Positions 1 through 7,881 of a stretch of DNA of 64,000 nucleotides are shown one piece after another; within the stretch, counting starts at the first letter, position 1; each line of letters starts with the position of its first letter. Position numbers and translations under genes: made by a program. The DNA lies in the NCBI RefSeq assembly GCF_000374445.1, contig NZ_KB894408.1:178892-242891 (forward strand), written 5' to 3'. The DNA comes from Actinokineospora enzanensis DSM 44649 (GTDB lineage Bacteria; Actinomycetota; Actinomycetes; Mycobacteriales; Pseudonocardiaceae). Under the pieces are notes generated by a model. It searched no databases. It had not been told where the DNA came from and saw only the letters and a program-made list of their open reading frames with translations.

Positions 1-637
1 TCTGCATCTCCGCGGGCAGCCGGTACTGGGTCAGCGCGGTGGCGGCCTCGCGGTTGAGGACGAGGCTCGGCGACAGCGAGGGCGGGCCGCCGAAGTCGAG
101 CCAGCGACCCGCCTCCACCGGGAACGGTCGGTACGGGCGGATGTCGCCGGTGAGCAGCACCAGCTGCAGCTCGACCGCCTGCCCGCGGGGCAGGATCCCG
201 GCGGCGTCCTGCTCCATCACCCGGCAGGTGCCGCTGGAGTCGCACACCATCCGCGAGCTGTTGCCGTACATGTCCTGGTTCGCGTACTTGAGCGGCGAGG
301 GTCCCGGGTTGATCGGGCGCACGCCGGGCTCGCCGATGATCGCGGTGGCTGTCAGCGTCCCGACGACATCGGACCGGCCCGCCAGGGTGTCGACCGCGAT
401 CGGCACGGTCTTCCCGCTGGAGGACAGGTTGACCCGAGTGGTGCCGTCCTTGGCCATGCGCAGCTCGATGTCGGCCAGCAGCGCGCGGTTGGCCAGCACC
501 GAACCGGCCTGCACGGTGACGATCGCGAGCACGCCTAGGAAGAGGCTGACCATGGACAGGAACGTGCGCAGCTTCCGGGCGCGGATCCCCTGCCCGCCGA
601 TCACCAGCGCGGAGCGGAACCGGCCGGACAGTCCCAT
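1..637 (-). CDS. MacB/FtsX-like ABC transporter permease (partial)
   Basis: Membrane permease of an ABC exporter; only the N-terminal part (about 212 residues) is in the window and the C-terminus lies beyond base 1. The start is ATG at 637. A basic cytoplasmic N-terminus with the ARKLRTFLSM stretch typical of MacB/FtsX permeases leads into one hydrophobic segment (SLFLGVLAIVTVQAGSVL), followed by a soluble extracytoplasmic domain, as in MacB_PCD proteins. The start overlaps the stop of the ATPase gene by one base (TGATG), which points to translational coupling and one operon with the ATPase and adaptor. The substrate cannot be told from sequence. Confidence 0.85.
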   Translation of the reverse strand, partial: MGLSGRFRSALVIGGQGIRARKLRTFLSMVSLFLGVLAIVTVQAGSVLANRALLADIELRMAKDGTTRVNLSSSGKTVPIAVDTLAGRSDVVGTLTATAIIGEPGVRPINPGPSPLKYANQDMYGNSSRMVCDSSGTCRVMEQDAAGILPRGQAVELQLVLLTGDIRPYRPFPVEAGRWLDFGGPPSLSPSLVLNREAATALTQYRLPAEMQ

Positions 638-1341
638 CACCGGAACACCCCCTGGTGTTCGGGCACGAGCATGCCGTCGGTCAGCCGCAGCACGCGCTGC
701 ATGCGGTTGGCGTGCGCGTGGTCGTGGGTGACCAGGACGAGGCCGCAGCCGCGGTGCGTCGCCGCGTGCAGGACGTCGATCACCAGGGCGCCGGTCTCGG
801 TGTCCAGCGCGCCGGTGGGCTCGTCGGCCAGCAGGATCTTGGGTTCGCGGACCAGGGCGCGGGCGATGGCCACCCGCTGCTGCTCGCCGCCGGAGAGCCG
901 GGCGGGCTTGTGCCTGGCCAGGTGCGCGATGCCGACCTGCTCCAGCGCCGCCATCACCTTGGCGCGGCGCTTGCGGCGCGGCAGCCAGCCCTGGCCGTTG
1001 ACCAGGGCCATGGACACGTTCTGCAGCGCGGTGAGGTGCTTGAGCAGGAAGAAGCGCTGGAACACGAACCCGAACTCCTGGCTGCGCAGCCGGGCCGCGC
1101 GGCGTTCGGGGACGCGCGCGATGTCGTTGCCGTGCAACAGGTAGCGGCCGGAGTCGGGGCGGTCGAACAGGCCGATGAGGCTGAGCAGCGTGCTCTTGCC
1201 GGAGCCGGAGCGGCCCAGGATCGCGACGCTGTCGCCGGGGTGCACGGTGAGGTTCACCCCGGACAGGATCGGGCGCGGCTCGCCCTGGCCGGTGAGCGTC
1301 TTGGTCAGGCCGTCGAGGTGGATCAGCGGGACGTCGCTCAT
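637..1341 (-). CDS. ABC transporter ATP-binding protein (LolD/MacB type)
   Basis: Nucleotide-binding subunit of 234 residues that powers the neighbouring permease. Visible motifs in order: Walker A GRSGSGKST (residues 43-51), the Q-loop (FVFQRF), signature LSGGEQQR and Walker B ILLADEP followed by a D-loop and switch His (VTHDHA). The length and the FGFVFQ/LTALQNV region fit the LolD/MacB/FtsE class of exporter ATPases. The start overlaps the adaptor gene stop by four bases (ATGA). With the adaptor and the FtsX-like permease it makes a three-gene MacAB-type exporter operon. Substrate unknown. Confidence 0.93.
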   Translation of the reverse strand: MSDVPLIHLDGLTKTLTGQGEPRPILSGVNLTVHPGDSVAILGRSGSGKSTLLSLIGLFDRPDSGRYLLHGNDIARVPERRAARLRSQEFGFVFQRFFLLKHLTALQNVSMALVNGQGWLPRRKRRAKVMAALEQVGIAHLARHKPARLSGGEQQRVAIARALVREPKILLADEPTGALDTETGALVIDVLHAATHRGCGLVLVTHDHAHANRMQRVLRLTDGMLVPEHQGVFR

Positions 1342-2342
1342 TTCCCGTAGCCCTCCTTCGGCTCAGCCTGGGCGGGCGGCAGGCTGGGGCCGGGGACGGC
1401 GAGCGTCTCGGTGCCCGCGAGCCCGGACTTGATCTCCACGACGCGGCCGTCGGTCAGGCCGAGCACGACGTCCTTGGTCTGCCGGGCGCCGTCCGGGCCG
1501 AGCACGTCGACCTTGCCGTTGCCCTGCCTGCCCGCGACGGCCTCGACCGGGGCGACCAGCGCCTGCTTGACCTGGGCGGTGACCACCTCCACGGTGGCCT
1601 CGGCGCCGTTGATGAGCCGGATGTCCGGGGGCGCGGTGCAGACCAGCCGCATGCCGGTGGCGCTGGACGGTTCGCGGCCCTCGCCCGGGGCCTCGGCGGG
1701 CTGCGGGACCGGGGCCATCTGGGTGGGCAGCGCCTTCGGGTCGCCCTGGACGGGCGCGGCCGGGGTGGCGGGCGCGGGCGGCGGCGGGATGGTGCCCGCC
1801 GGGAGCGCGGCGATGGTCCCCAGCACCGCGCAGTCGAACGGGCCGGGCCCGCTCTTGATCTGGACGCGCACCACGCCGGTGCCGTCGGCCAGGGCGTAGG
1901 CCTGTTCGCCGCCGATGTCGGCGACGATGCCGTAGCCGCCGTACTTCGCCGAGACCACCGGCATCCCGGCGGTCACCTTGGCGCGGTCGTCGACGAGCCT
2001 GCCGGAGAAGGTGGAGCCCGTCGGGACCTCGATGTGCGTGGGCTTGCCGCCGACCCAGACGGCACCGACGCGGGTGGGTTTGGTCGGGGTGCCCTTCTGG
2101 TCCTTGACGTCCAGGTAGCGGATCTCGCCGTCGATCGGCGCCACCAGGCCGAAGACCGGGTTGAGGGTGACTGTGCCCTTGAGGCTGACCTTGTTGCTCA
2201 GGTCCTGGCGGGTGAGCGCGGCGGTGGTCATGGTCGTGCCGCGCTCGGCGAGGCCGGGTACCGGCGCGGAGGCCGAGCTGGTCGTGCAGCCCGCGACCGC
2301 GGCGGTCGCGAACAGCCCGAGAAGAATGAGACGCGTGTTCAC
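1338..2342 (-). CDS. Lipoprotein membrane-fusion/adaptor protein of the ABC exporter
   Basis: Predicted secreted lipoprotein of 334 residues, counted from GTG at 2342, which gives a short basic start, a hydrophobic core and a lipobox (AVAGC). An upstream start at 2393 would put 17 unlikely residues in front of the signal. The body has the CAPIDGEI-like barrel-sandwich start (VAPIDGEIRYLDV), a beta-rich middle and a late VKQALVAPVEAV segment seen in HlyD/RND adaptor-like and peptidoglycan-binding adaptor proteins of actinomycetes. A Pro/Ala-rich low-complexity insert lies near the middle. It is first in the operon adaptor-ATPase-permease, with four-base overlap to the ATPase. Confidence 0.8.
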   Translation of the reverse strand: MNTRLILLGLFATAAVAGCTTSSASAPVPGLAERGTTMTTAALTRQDLSNKVSLKGTVTLNPVFGLVAPIDGEIRYLDVKDQKGTPTKPTRVGAVWVGGKPTHIEVPTGSTFSGRLVDDRAKVTAGMPVVSAKYGGYGIVADIGGEQAYALADGTGVVRVQIKSGPGPFDCAVLGTIAALPAGTIPPPPAPATPAAPVQGDPKALPTQMAPVPQPAEAPGEGREPSSATGMRLVCTAPPDIRLINGAEATVEVVTAQVKQALVAPVEAVAGRQGNGKVDVLGPDGARQTKDVVLGLTDGRVVEIKSGLAGTETLAVPGPSLPPAQAEPKEGYGK

Positions 2343-2379
2343 CGGTGCCCCCAAAATCGTGATGTGAACCGGGATCCAC

Positions 2380-2402
2380 CGCACTATACACACAGTTTAT
2401 AG
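2380..2402 (-). promoter_or_regulatory. Possible promoter of the exporter operon
   Basis: A short A/T-rich island in very GC-rich DNA between the LysR stop and the adaptor start. Read on the minus strand it contains TATAGT (2383-2388), a good -10 hexamer, preceded by TATAAACTGTG. The distance to the adaptor GTG (about 40 bases) is suitable. No clear -35 was identified, so the call is tentative. Confidence 0.35.
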
Positions 2403-3320
2403 GGATCTTGTGGCCGGATCACACCGAGAGTGCCATTCCCGTCGCACCGCGTCGAGCAGCGCGCGCACGCCGGGTCGCCCCGCGCTTTCCGCGCGCCACA
2501 CCGAGAAGACGCGCCGGGAGAGCCGGGGTTGCACCGGACGCAGCACCACCCCGGCCGGGACCTGGTCGCCCGCCAGCCGGGGCACCAGCGCGACACCCAA
2601 CCCCGCGGCCACCAGGGTCAGCTGGGTCGGGAACTCCGTCGCCTGGTGCGCCACGTCCGGCAGCCGGTCCGCCGCCCGGAACAGGCTGATCAACCAGTCG
2701 TGACAGCTGGTCCCGGCCGCCGCGGAGATCCACCGCTCGGCGGCCAGGTCCGCAACCGACAACGGCGACCGGGCGGCCAGCGGGTGCCCGGCGGGCAGCG
2801 CGACGTCGACCAGGTCGTGACCGAGATCCAGGGCCCGCAACCGATCCGGCAACGGCGCGGGCGACTCGCCCCAGTCCTGCGAGACGGCGAGATCGACATC
2901 GCCCCGGGCGACGGCCGCGACCGCCTCGTAGGGCTCCATCTCCAGCAGCCGCACCCGCGCCCGCGGGTGGGTGACGGCCAGGCCGACCACCACCGCGGGC
3001 AGCAGACCCCGCGCGGCGGTGGGGAAGGCGGCCACCGTGAGATCGCCGAGCACCTCGCCACGCCTGCGGTCGAGATCCGCCGCCGCCTCCTCCACCGCGC
3101 CCAGGATGCGGTGCGCGTGCCGGGCGAGCACGTGGCCCTCCTCGGTGAGCCGGATCCGCCTGCCGTGCCGCTCCACCAACGCGCACCGGGCCTCCCGCTC
3201 CAGCTTGGCCATCTGCTGCGAGACCGCCGACGGGGTCAGGGACAGCACCTCGGCCGCGGCCGCCAGCGTGCCCTGGTCGGCGACAGCCCGCAGCACCCGC
3301 AGGCGCACCAGGTCGAACAT
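2397..3320 (-). CDS. LysR-family transcriptional regulator
   Basis: DNA-binding regulator of 307 residues from ATG 3320; an ATG 36 bases upstream would add 12 residues that do not belong to the family. The N-terminal winged HTH is clear (LRVLRAVADQGTLAAAAEVL, then LTPSAVSQQMAKLE), followed by a LysR substrate-binding domain with the usual linker helix. It sits between the two-component genes and the exporter operon, all on the same strand, so it could be cotranscribed with either and could regulate the exporter. The C-terminal end reaches into the A/T-rich island that looks like the exporter promoter. No strong ribosome binding site precedes the start. Confidence 0.92.
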   Translation of the reverse strand: MFDLVRLRVLRAVADQGTLAAAAEVLSLTPSAVSQQMAKLEREARCALVERHGRRIRLTEEGHVLARHAHRILGAVEEAAADLDRRRGEVLGDLTVAAFPTAARGLLPAVVVGLAVTHPRARVRLLEMEPYEAVAAVARGDVDLAVSQDWGESPAPLPDRLRALDLGHDLVDVALPAGHPLAARSPLSVADLAAERWISAAAGTSCHDWLISLFRAADRLPDVAHQATEFPTQLTLVAAGLGVALVPRLAGDQVPAGVVLRPVQPRLSRRVFSVWRAESAGRPGVRALLDAVRREWHSRCDPATRSL

Positions 3321-3359
3321 GCCGCCATTGTGGCGAACCCGCGGCGAACCGGGCACGCG

Positions 3360-4004
3360 TCACCACCCGGCCGGGGACACCAGACCGGTGCGCACGGCGT
3401 AGAGCGCGGCCTGGGTGCGGTCGTGCAGACCGAGCTTGCCGAGGATGGCGGTCATGTGCGCCTTCACCGTCTTCTCCGACAGCAGCAGGGTCTTGGCGAT
3501 CTCCCGGTTCGAGTTGCCGCGCGCCACCTCGGTGAGCACCTCCCGCTCGCGCGCGGTCAACGCGGCCGCGCCGGGCCGCGCCTCGCCCTCGGCGAGCAGC
3601 CGCGCCACGGACGGGTGCAGCAGCACGTGGCCCGCGTGCACGGACCGCACCGCGGCGGCCAGCGCGGCCGGGTCGACGTCCTTGTAGACGTACCCCGCCG
3701 CGCCCGCGCGGACCGCGGGCACGATCACCGACGGCTCGGCGAAGCTGGTGATCACCAGCACCCGCGCCGGGTTGCCCGCCGCGCGCAGGCCGTGCAGCGC
3801 GTGCACGCCGTCGGTGCCGGGCATGCGCAGATCGAGCAGGATCACGTCCGGGCGCAGCCGGTCGGCCGCCGCCAGGCAGCCCGCGCCGTCCGCCGCCTCG
3901 CCGACGACCTCCAGGTCGTCCCACAGGTCCAGGAAGGTGCGCAGGCCCTGGCGCACCACCGGGTGGTCGTCGACCACGAGCACCCGGATCACCTCAGCCG
4001 CCAC
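3360..4004 (-). CDS. NarL/FixJ-type response regulator
   Basis: Two-component response regulator of 214 residues. The receiver domain shows the acidic pair VVDDHP (Asp12/13), the phospho-acceptor Asp58 (DVILLDLRMPG) and the conserved Lys in VYKDV. The C-terminal LuxR-type HTH is TAREREVLTEVARGNSNREIA with SEKTVKAHM. GTG at 4004 was chosen because GGAGG lies six bases upstream, inside the end of the kinase gene, and it overlaps the kinase stop by 11 bases, so kinase and regulator are translationally coupled. The likely target is the DevR-like box upstream of the kinase. Confidence 0.93.
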   Translation of the reverse strand: MAAEVIRVLVVDDHPVVRQGLRTFLDLWDDLEVVGEAADGAGCLAAADRLRPDVILLDLRMPGTDGVHALHGLRAAGNPARVLVITSFAEPSVIVPAVRAGAAGYVYKDVDPAALAAAVRSVHAGHVLLHPSVARLLAEGEARPGAAALTAREREVLTEVARGNSNREIAKTLLLSEKTVKAHMTAILGKLGLHDRTQAALYAVRTGLVSPAGW

Positions 4005-5139
4005 GGGGCACCTCCAGCCGCACCGTGGTACCGACAGTGCCGCCGATGCCGCCCGCACTGCCCGAGCTGACCCGCAGCCTGCCGCCCGCCGACCGGGCCC
4101 GCTCCCGCATCGACACCAGGCCGAGCCTGCGGGTGTGCGCGTCGGCCGGGTCGAAGCCGACGCCGTCGTCGCGCACCTCCAGCACCACGTTGCGCTCGTC
4201 GGCGGCCAGGTCGACCTCGATCCGGCCCGCGGCCGCGTGCCGCAGCGCGTTGTGCAGGGCCTCCTGGCTGATCCGGTAGACCGCCTCCTCCCTGGCCTCG
4301 GTCAGTCGCGGCAGCGGCTCGGCGTGGAACACGATGTCGATGTCCAGCACCCGGTTGAGCAGATCGGCCTGCTTGCCGATGGCCACGTCCAGCCCGTCGC
4401 CCGCCAGGTCCGGGGGCAGCAGGCCGACCACCGCCGAGCGCAGCTCGTCGGTGACCTCGGCGGCCAGGTCGCCGACCACGCGCAGCATCGGCCGCACCCG
4501 GGCGGGGTCGCGCCGGGCCACCTCGACCGCGGCCTCAGCGGTGAGCCGAAGGCTGAACAGCTTCTGGGTGACCGAGTCGTGCAGCTCGCGGGCGATCCTG
4601 GTGCGCTCGCGGATGATCGACAGCTCCCGCTCGCGCTCGTGCAGCCGGGCGTTGACCAGCGCGATGGCCGCGTGGTCGGCGAGCAGGCCGAGCAGCTCCT
4701 CGTCCTGCTCGGTGAAGCCGCCGGGGGCAAGCTTGTTGGCCACGAAGATCTCGCCGAGGATCTCGTCGCCGTCGGTGACCGGCATGCCGAGGAACGTGTC
4801 CAGCTCCGGGTGCGCCGACGGCCACCAACCGAAGCTGGAGTGCTCGCGGATGTCGTCGACCCGGACCGGGTTCGGGTCGGTGAGCATGGCCCCGAGCAGG
4901 CCGTGCTGCCGGGGCAGCGGGCCGATCGCCGCCCATTCCTCCGGTGTCACGCCGTCGGCGAGGAACTCGGTGAACCCGCCGGTCTCGTCGGGCAGGCCGA
5001 GCGCGGCGTAGCGGGCGCCGACGAGCTCGCGCGCGGACACCAGGATGGTGCGCAGCACATCGCGCACCGACAGGTGCACGGCGACGGCCCGCACGGCGGC
5101 GCTGATGGCCCGCAGCTCATTTCTCCCGATCCCGGTCAC
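3994..5139 (-). CDS. GAF-domain sensor histidine kinase (DevS/NarX-like)
   Basis: Cytosolic sensor kinase of 381 residues, with no membrane segment. A single GAF domain occupies about residues 25-165, followed by a HisKA_3 dimerisation segment with phospho-acceptor His187 (RIARELHDSV) and a HATPase_c domain (NALRHA N-box, VRDDGVGFDP G1 box, GLVSMRERA). This is the architecture of DevS-type kinases but with one GAF rather than two. GTG at 5139 is the likely start; nothing upstream resembles the family. It pairs with the response regulator downstream. The ligand of the GAF domain (haem, redox, small molecule) cannot be read from the sequence. Confidence 0.92.
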   Translation of the reverse strand: MTGIGRNELRAISAAVRAVAVHLSVRDVLRTILVSARELVGARYAALGLPDETGGFTEFLADGVTPEEWAAIGPLPRQHGLLGAMLTDPNPVRVDDIREHSSFGWWPSAHPELDTFLGMPVTDGDEILGEIFVANKLAPGGFTEQDEELLGLLADHAAIALVNARLHERERELSIIRERTRIARELHDSVTQKLFSLRLTAEAAVEVARRDPARVRPMLRVVGDLAAEVTDELRSAVVGLLPPDLAGDGLDVAIGKQADLLNRVLDIDIVFHAEPLPRLTEAREEAVYRISQEALHNALRHAAAGRIEVDLAADERNVVLEVRDDGVGFDPADAHTRRLGLVSMRERARSAGGRLRVSSGSAGGIGGTVGTTVRLEVPRGG

Positions 5140-5175
5140 ATTGCCACGGTACCGAGCCGGGGCGGCCAAACCCGG

Positions 5176-5194
5176 GGTCCTAGGACCAAAGTCC
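5176..5194 (-). promoter_or_regulatory. DevR/DosR-like operator
   Basis: On the minus strand GGACTTTGGTCC (5183-5194) fits the GGACTnnnGTCC core of actinobacterial DevR boxes. It overlaps a perfect 12-bp palindrome GGTCCTAGGACC (5176-5187). The pair lies about 40 bases ahead of the sensor kinase start and in the divergent region shared with the SDR gene, so it could serve autoregulation and control of the SDR/VOC operon. Confidence 0.55.
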
Positions 5195-5361
5195 GAGAGA
5201 AGTGCCGCCTCGGGTCCGATGGAACCCGCCCGCGCCCCGCCTACCTTGGATCCCGTCGGGCACACCGACACCGCGTCCCGAAGGGCCTGGGGCGCAACGA
5301 CTCCACATCGTCGGCAATGGACACGTGTCATCCGACCGTGTCCCCACGGAAGGGAAAGACC

Positions 5362-6069
5362 ATGCGTACCAACAGTGTTCCGAGCGTGGCCATCGTGACC
5401 GGGGCGTCCCGGGGGCTCGGCCGCGCCATCGCCGCCGGGCTCGCCGAGGCGGGCTGGTCGCTCGTGCTCGACGCCCGTGGCGCTCCCGCGCTCACCGAGG
5501 CGGCGGCCCGACTGCCTGCTCGACCGCCGGGCCGGGTCGTCGCGCTGCCCGGCGACCTCATCGATCCGGACCACCGCGCGCGGCTGGTGGCCGTCGCGAC
5601 CGAGCTGGGCGGACCCGATCTCGTGGTCAACAACGCCGGGGCGCTGGGCCCGAGCCCACTACCGCGCCTGGCCGACCTGCCGCTGCCCGCGTTCCGCGAG
5701 CTGCTGGAGGTCAATGTGGTGGGCCTGCTCGGGCTCACCCAGCTCGCGCTGCCTGGACTGCGACAACACGAGGGCGGGGTCCTCAACATCACCTCGGACG
5801 CGGCGGTCGAGGCTTACGAGGGGTGGGGTGGATACGGCGCGTCCAAGGCCGCGGTCGAACAACTCGGCCGGGTGCTCGCCGTGGAGGAACCGGATGTGCG
5901 GGTGTGGTGGGCGGATCCCGGCGACCTGCGCACGCGAATGCACCAGGACGCCTTCCCCGGCGAGGACATCGGCGACCGACCATTGCCGGAGACGGTCGTG
6001 CCCGCGGTGCTGAAGCTGCTGGCCACCCGACCGGAGTCGGGACGCGTGCGCCTGCGGGAGCTGCTGTGA
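5362..6069 (+). CDS. SDR-family NAD(P)-dependent oxidoreductase
   Basis: Classical short-chain dehydrogenase/reductase of 235 residues. The Rossmann cofactor motif TGASRGLG is at residues 13-20, NNAG at 90-93, catalytic Ser145 (NITS), and Tyr158/Lys162 (YGASK). ATG 5362 follows AGGGAAAG at a good distance. It overlaps the next gene by four bases (GTGA), forming a two-gene operon with a VOC protein, divergent from the GAF kinase and sharing its DevR-like box. Substrate unknown; the pairing with a glyoxalase-fold protein might suggest detoxification of a carbonyl compound, which is inference. Confidence 0.9.
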   Translation: MRTNSVPSVAIVTGASRGLGRAIAAGLAEAGWSLVLDARGAPALTEAAARLPARPPGRVVALPGDLIDPDHRARLVAVATELGGPDLVVNNAGALGPSPLPRLADLPLPAFRELLEVNVVGLLGLTQLALPGLRQHEGGVLNITSDAAVEAYEGWGGYGASKAAVEQLGRVLAVEEPDVRVWWADPGDLRTRMHQDAFPGEDIGDRPLPETVVPAVLKLLATRPESGRVRLRELL

Positions 6070-6425
6070 ACCCGCCGCGCGCGTTGTGGCTGCCGTTCGA
6101 GGTCGACGACTTCGCGGCAACCCGGGCCTTCTACGTCGACGGGCTCGGACTGTCCGTTGTGGACCAATGGGTGGCGGGCGCGGAACGCGGGGTGGTCCTG
6201 CGCGCCGCGGACGCGGCCTATGTGGAACTGGTGTCACCCGGTATCCGACGGTCCGCACCGCTCGCGTTCGAACTGCCCGACCGGGCATCGGTGGACGCGG
6301 TCCACGCTCGGCTCGTGGGGGTCGAGGTGCTCCGGCCGCCGGGGGTGTATCCGCGGGGGCACTACGGGTTCGAGGTCCGTGATCCGGCGGGCACGCCCGT
6401 GATGCTCTGGCACGAACACGACTGA
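6066..6425 (+). CDS. VOC (glyoxalase/bleomycin-resistance fold) protein
   Basis: Small protein of 119 residues with a single VOC unit: LPFEVDDFAATRAFYVDGLGLSV at the start, then a beta strand ending in AAYVELV, and a second half-module ending HYGFEVRDPAGTPVMLWHEHD. That arrangement matches single-domain glyoxalase/dioxygenase-like proteins. The metal-ligand positions cannot be assigned with certainty. GTG 6066 overlaps the SDR stop (GTGA), so translation is coupled and the two products are likely to work on a common metabolite. Confidence 0.85.
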   Translation: MNPPRALWLPFEVDDFAATRAFYVDGLGLSVVDQWVAGAERGVVLRAADAAYVELVSPGIRRSAPLAFELPDRASVDAVHARLVGVEVLRPPGVYPRGHYGFEVRDPAGTPVMLWHEHD

Positions 6426-6744
6426 GCGTACGGGAACGGTGAACCGGAAACGCGGGACGGGAAACAGAGAACGGCCATGGACGAACAGGGCACCGACAGG
6501 TGGGCTCGACGCCTATGACGGTTCGGCGTGGAGGCGCCGCGAGACAGGGTGTGCGGCCGCGAAGACCGTCGCCTGAGGACGGTGCAGGTGAGTTGTCTGC
6601 CGGGAGGCGGGCAGTGCGTACCGGGCAAGCAGGCACGGACATATCCGCGCCGAGGTGGGCTGGCGTTGGTAGGGGAACACGATCGGATCGGCACGTGCGG
6701 CGGACCAGACGCACGCGGCGGCAGTGAACACAGGGGAGGTTGTC
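6426..6744. other. Intergenic region upstream of the QueA-like gene
   Basis: About 320 bases with no convincing gene. A 13-codon frame (ATG 6478) overlaps by ATGA a 75-codon frame starting at 6515 or upstream, but base composition at third positions is not that of the neighbouring genes and no good ribosome site precedes them. Promoter elements for the QueA-like gene should be here; none is clear. A strong GGGGAGG site ends the region. Confidence 0.4.
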
Positions 6745-7776
6745 ATGCAGGGCTTGCGGTTCGCACTGCCTGCGGAGTCGGAGGCGCACGAGCCGCCCGA
6801 GGGGCGCGGGTTGTCTCGGGACGGGGTTCGGCTGCTGGTCGGTACCGGCCGGGGCGAGGTGTCGGTGAGCCATCGTCGGTTCGTGGACCTGCCGGGTCTG
6901 TTGCGGACCGGGGATGTGTTGGTGGTCAACACCTCCGCCACCATCCCGGCGGCCGTGCGGGTGGTGGGTGGCGATCTGATGGCGCACTTCTCCACCGAGA
7001 CGGCCGAGGGCACGTGGCTGGTGGAGTTGCGGCGGATGCGGGACAAGGCGTCCGAGCCGTATCCGGACGGGGTCGCAGGGACGAGTCTGCACCTGATCGG
7101 CGGGGCGACCGCGACGCTGCTGCGGCCGTACTCGCGGGGTCGACTGTGGGAGGCGGAGGTGCGGCCCGCCGGGCTGGCGTCGGTCGGGGCGTACCTGCGG
7201 GTGTTCGGGTCGCCGATCCGCTACGGGTACGTGTCGCGGGCGTGGCCGCTGCGGTACTACCAGACGGTGTTCGGGACCGAGCCGGGCAGCGCGGAGATGC
7301 CCAGTGCAAGCCGACCGTTCACCGAGCGGGTGGTCACCCGGCTGGTCGCGGCCGGGGTGCAGTTCGCGCCGGTGCTGCTGCACACCGGGGTCGCGTCGCC
7401 GGAGGCGCACGAGCGGCCGTACCCGGAGCGGTTCCGGGTCGGGGCGGCCGCGGCGCGGCTGGTGAACCAGGCGCGGGCCGGGGGTGGGCGGGTGGTCGCG
7501 GTCGGCACCACTGCGGTACGGGCGCTGGAGTCCGCGGTGGGCGAGGACGGGCTGGTGCGGGCCGCCGAGGGGTGGACCGATCTGGTGGTCACGCCGGAGC
7601 GGAGCGTGCGGGTGGTCGACGGGCTGGTCACCGGGTTCCACGAGCCGCGGGCGTCGCACCTGGACATGCTGGCCGCGATCGCGGGGCCCGAGCTGCTCGA
7701 CCTGTGCTACCGGGAGGCCCTCGACCACGGCTACCTCTGGCACGAGTTCGGCGACCTCAACCTCCTGCTCCCCTGA
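6745..7776 (+). CDS. Divergent S-adenosylmethionine:tRNA ribosyltransferase-isomerase (QueA-like)
   Basis: Protein of 343 residues of the QueA family, which normally moves the ribosyl part of SAM onto 7-deazaguanine-modified tRNA in queuosine synthesis. Family landmarks are visible: DVLVVNTS near residue 55, RYGYV, YYQTVF, VAVGTTAVRALESA, and a C-terminal YLWHEFGDLNLLL in place of the usual YRF-YGDAML. The normally conserved GAVAAPTAGLHF block is replaced by GSAEMPSASRPF, and THVGxGTF by LLHTGVAS, so the active site differs from true QueA. ATG 6745 follows GGGGAGG. No other queuosine gene is nearby. It may act on another substrate. Confidence 0.75.
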   Translation: MQGLRFALPAESEAHEPPEGRGLSRDGVRLLVGTGRGEVSVSHRRFVDLPGLLRTGDVLVVNTSATIPAAVRVVGGDLMAHFSTETAEGTWLVELRRMRDKASEPYPDGVAGTSLHLIGGATATLLRPYSRGRLWEAEVRPAGLASVGAYLRVFGSPIRYGYVSRAWPLRYYQTVFGTEPGSAEMPSASRPFTERVVTRLVAAGVQFAPVLLHTGVASPEAHERPYPERFRVGAAAARLVNQARAGGGRVVAVGTTAVRALESAVGEDGLVRAAEGWTDLVVTPERSVRVVDGLVTGFHEPRASHLDMLAAIAGPELLDLCYREALDHGYLWHEFGDLNLLLP

Positions 7777-7841
7777 CCGCGCGCCGGTCCCCGCACAAGA
7801 ACCCCGACGACCCCGACAACCCTGACGACACGACGAATCGG

Positions 7842-7860
7842 AAAGGAGGTGAGTGGCATG
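7842..7860 (+). promoter_or_regulatory. Orphan strong Shine-Dalgarno with ATG
   Basis: AAAGGAGGTGA followed eight bases later by ATG (7858), an ideal ribosome site on the plus strand after the QueA-like gene. The frame it opens runs antisense through the acyl-CoA synthetase gene without a nearby stop, and its composition is that of a shadow frame. It may be a chance match or a remnant of a lost gene. Confidence 0.3.
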
Positions 7861-7881
7861 GCCGGGTCCGCCCGCGTCGGG

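Noticed and set aside
6515-6727. A 70-codon frame upstream of the QueA-like gene
   Set aside because: Codon composition is unlike the neighbours, there is no ribosome site, and no domain can be seen; kept only as part of the intergenic description.
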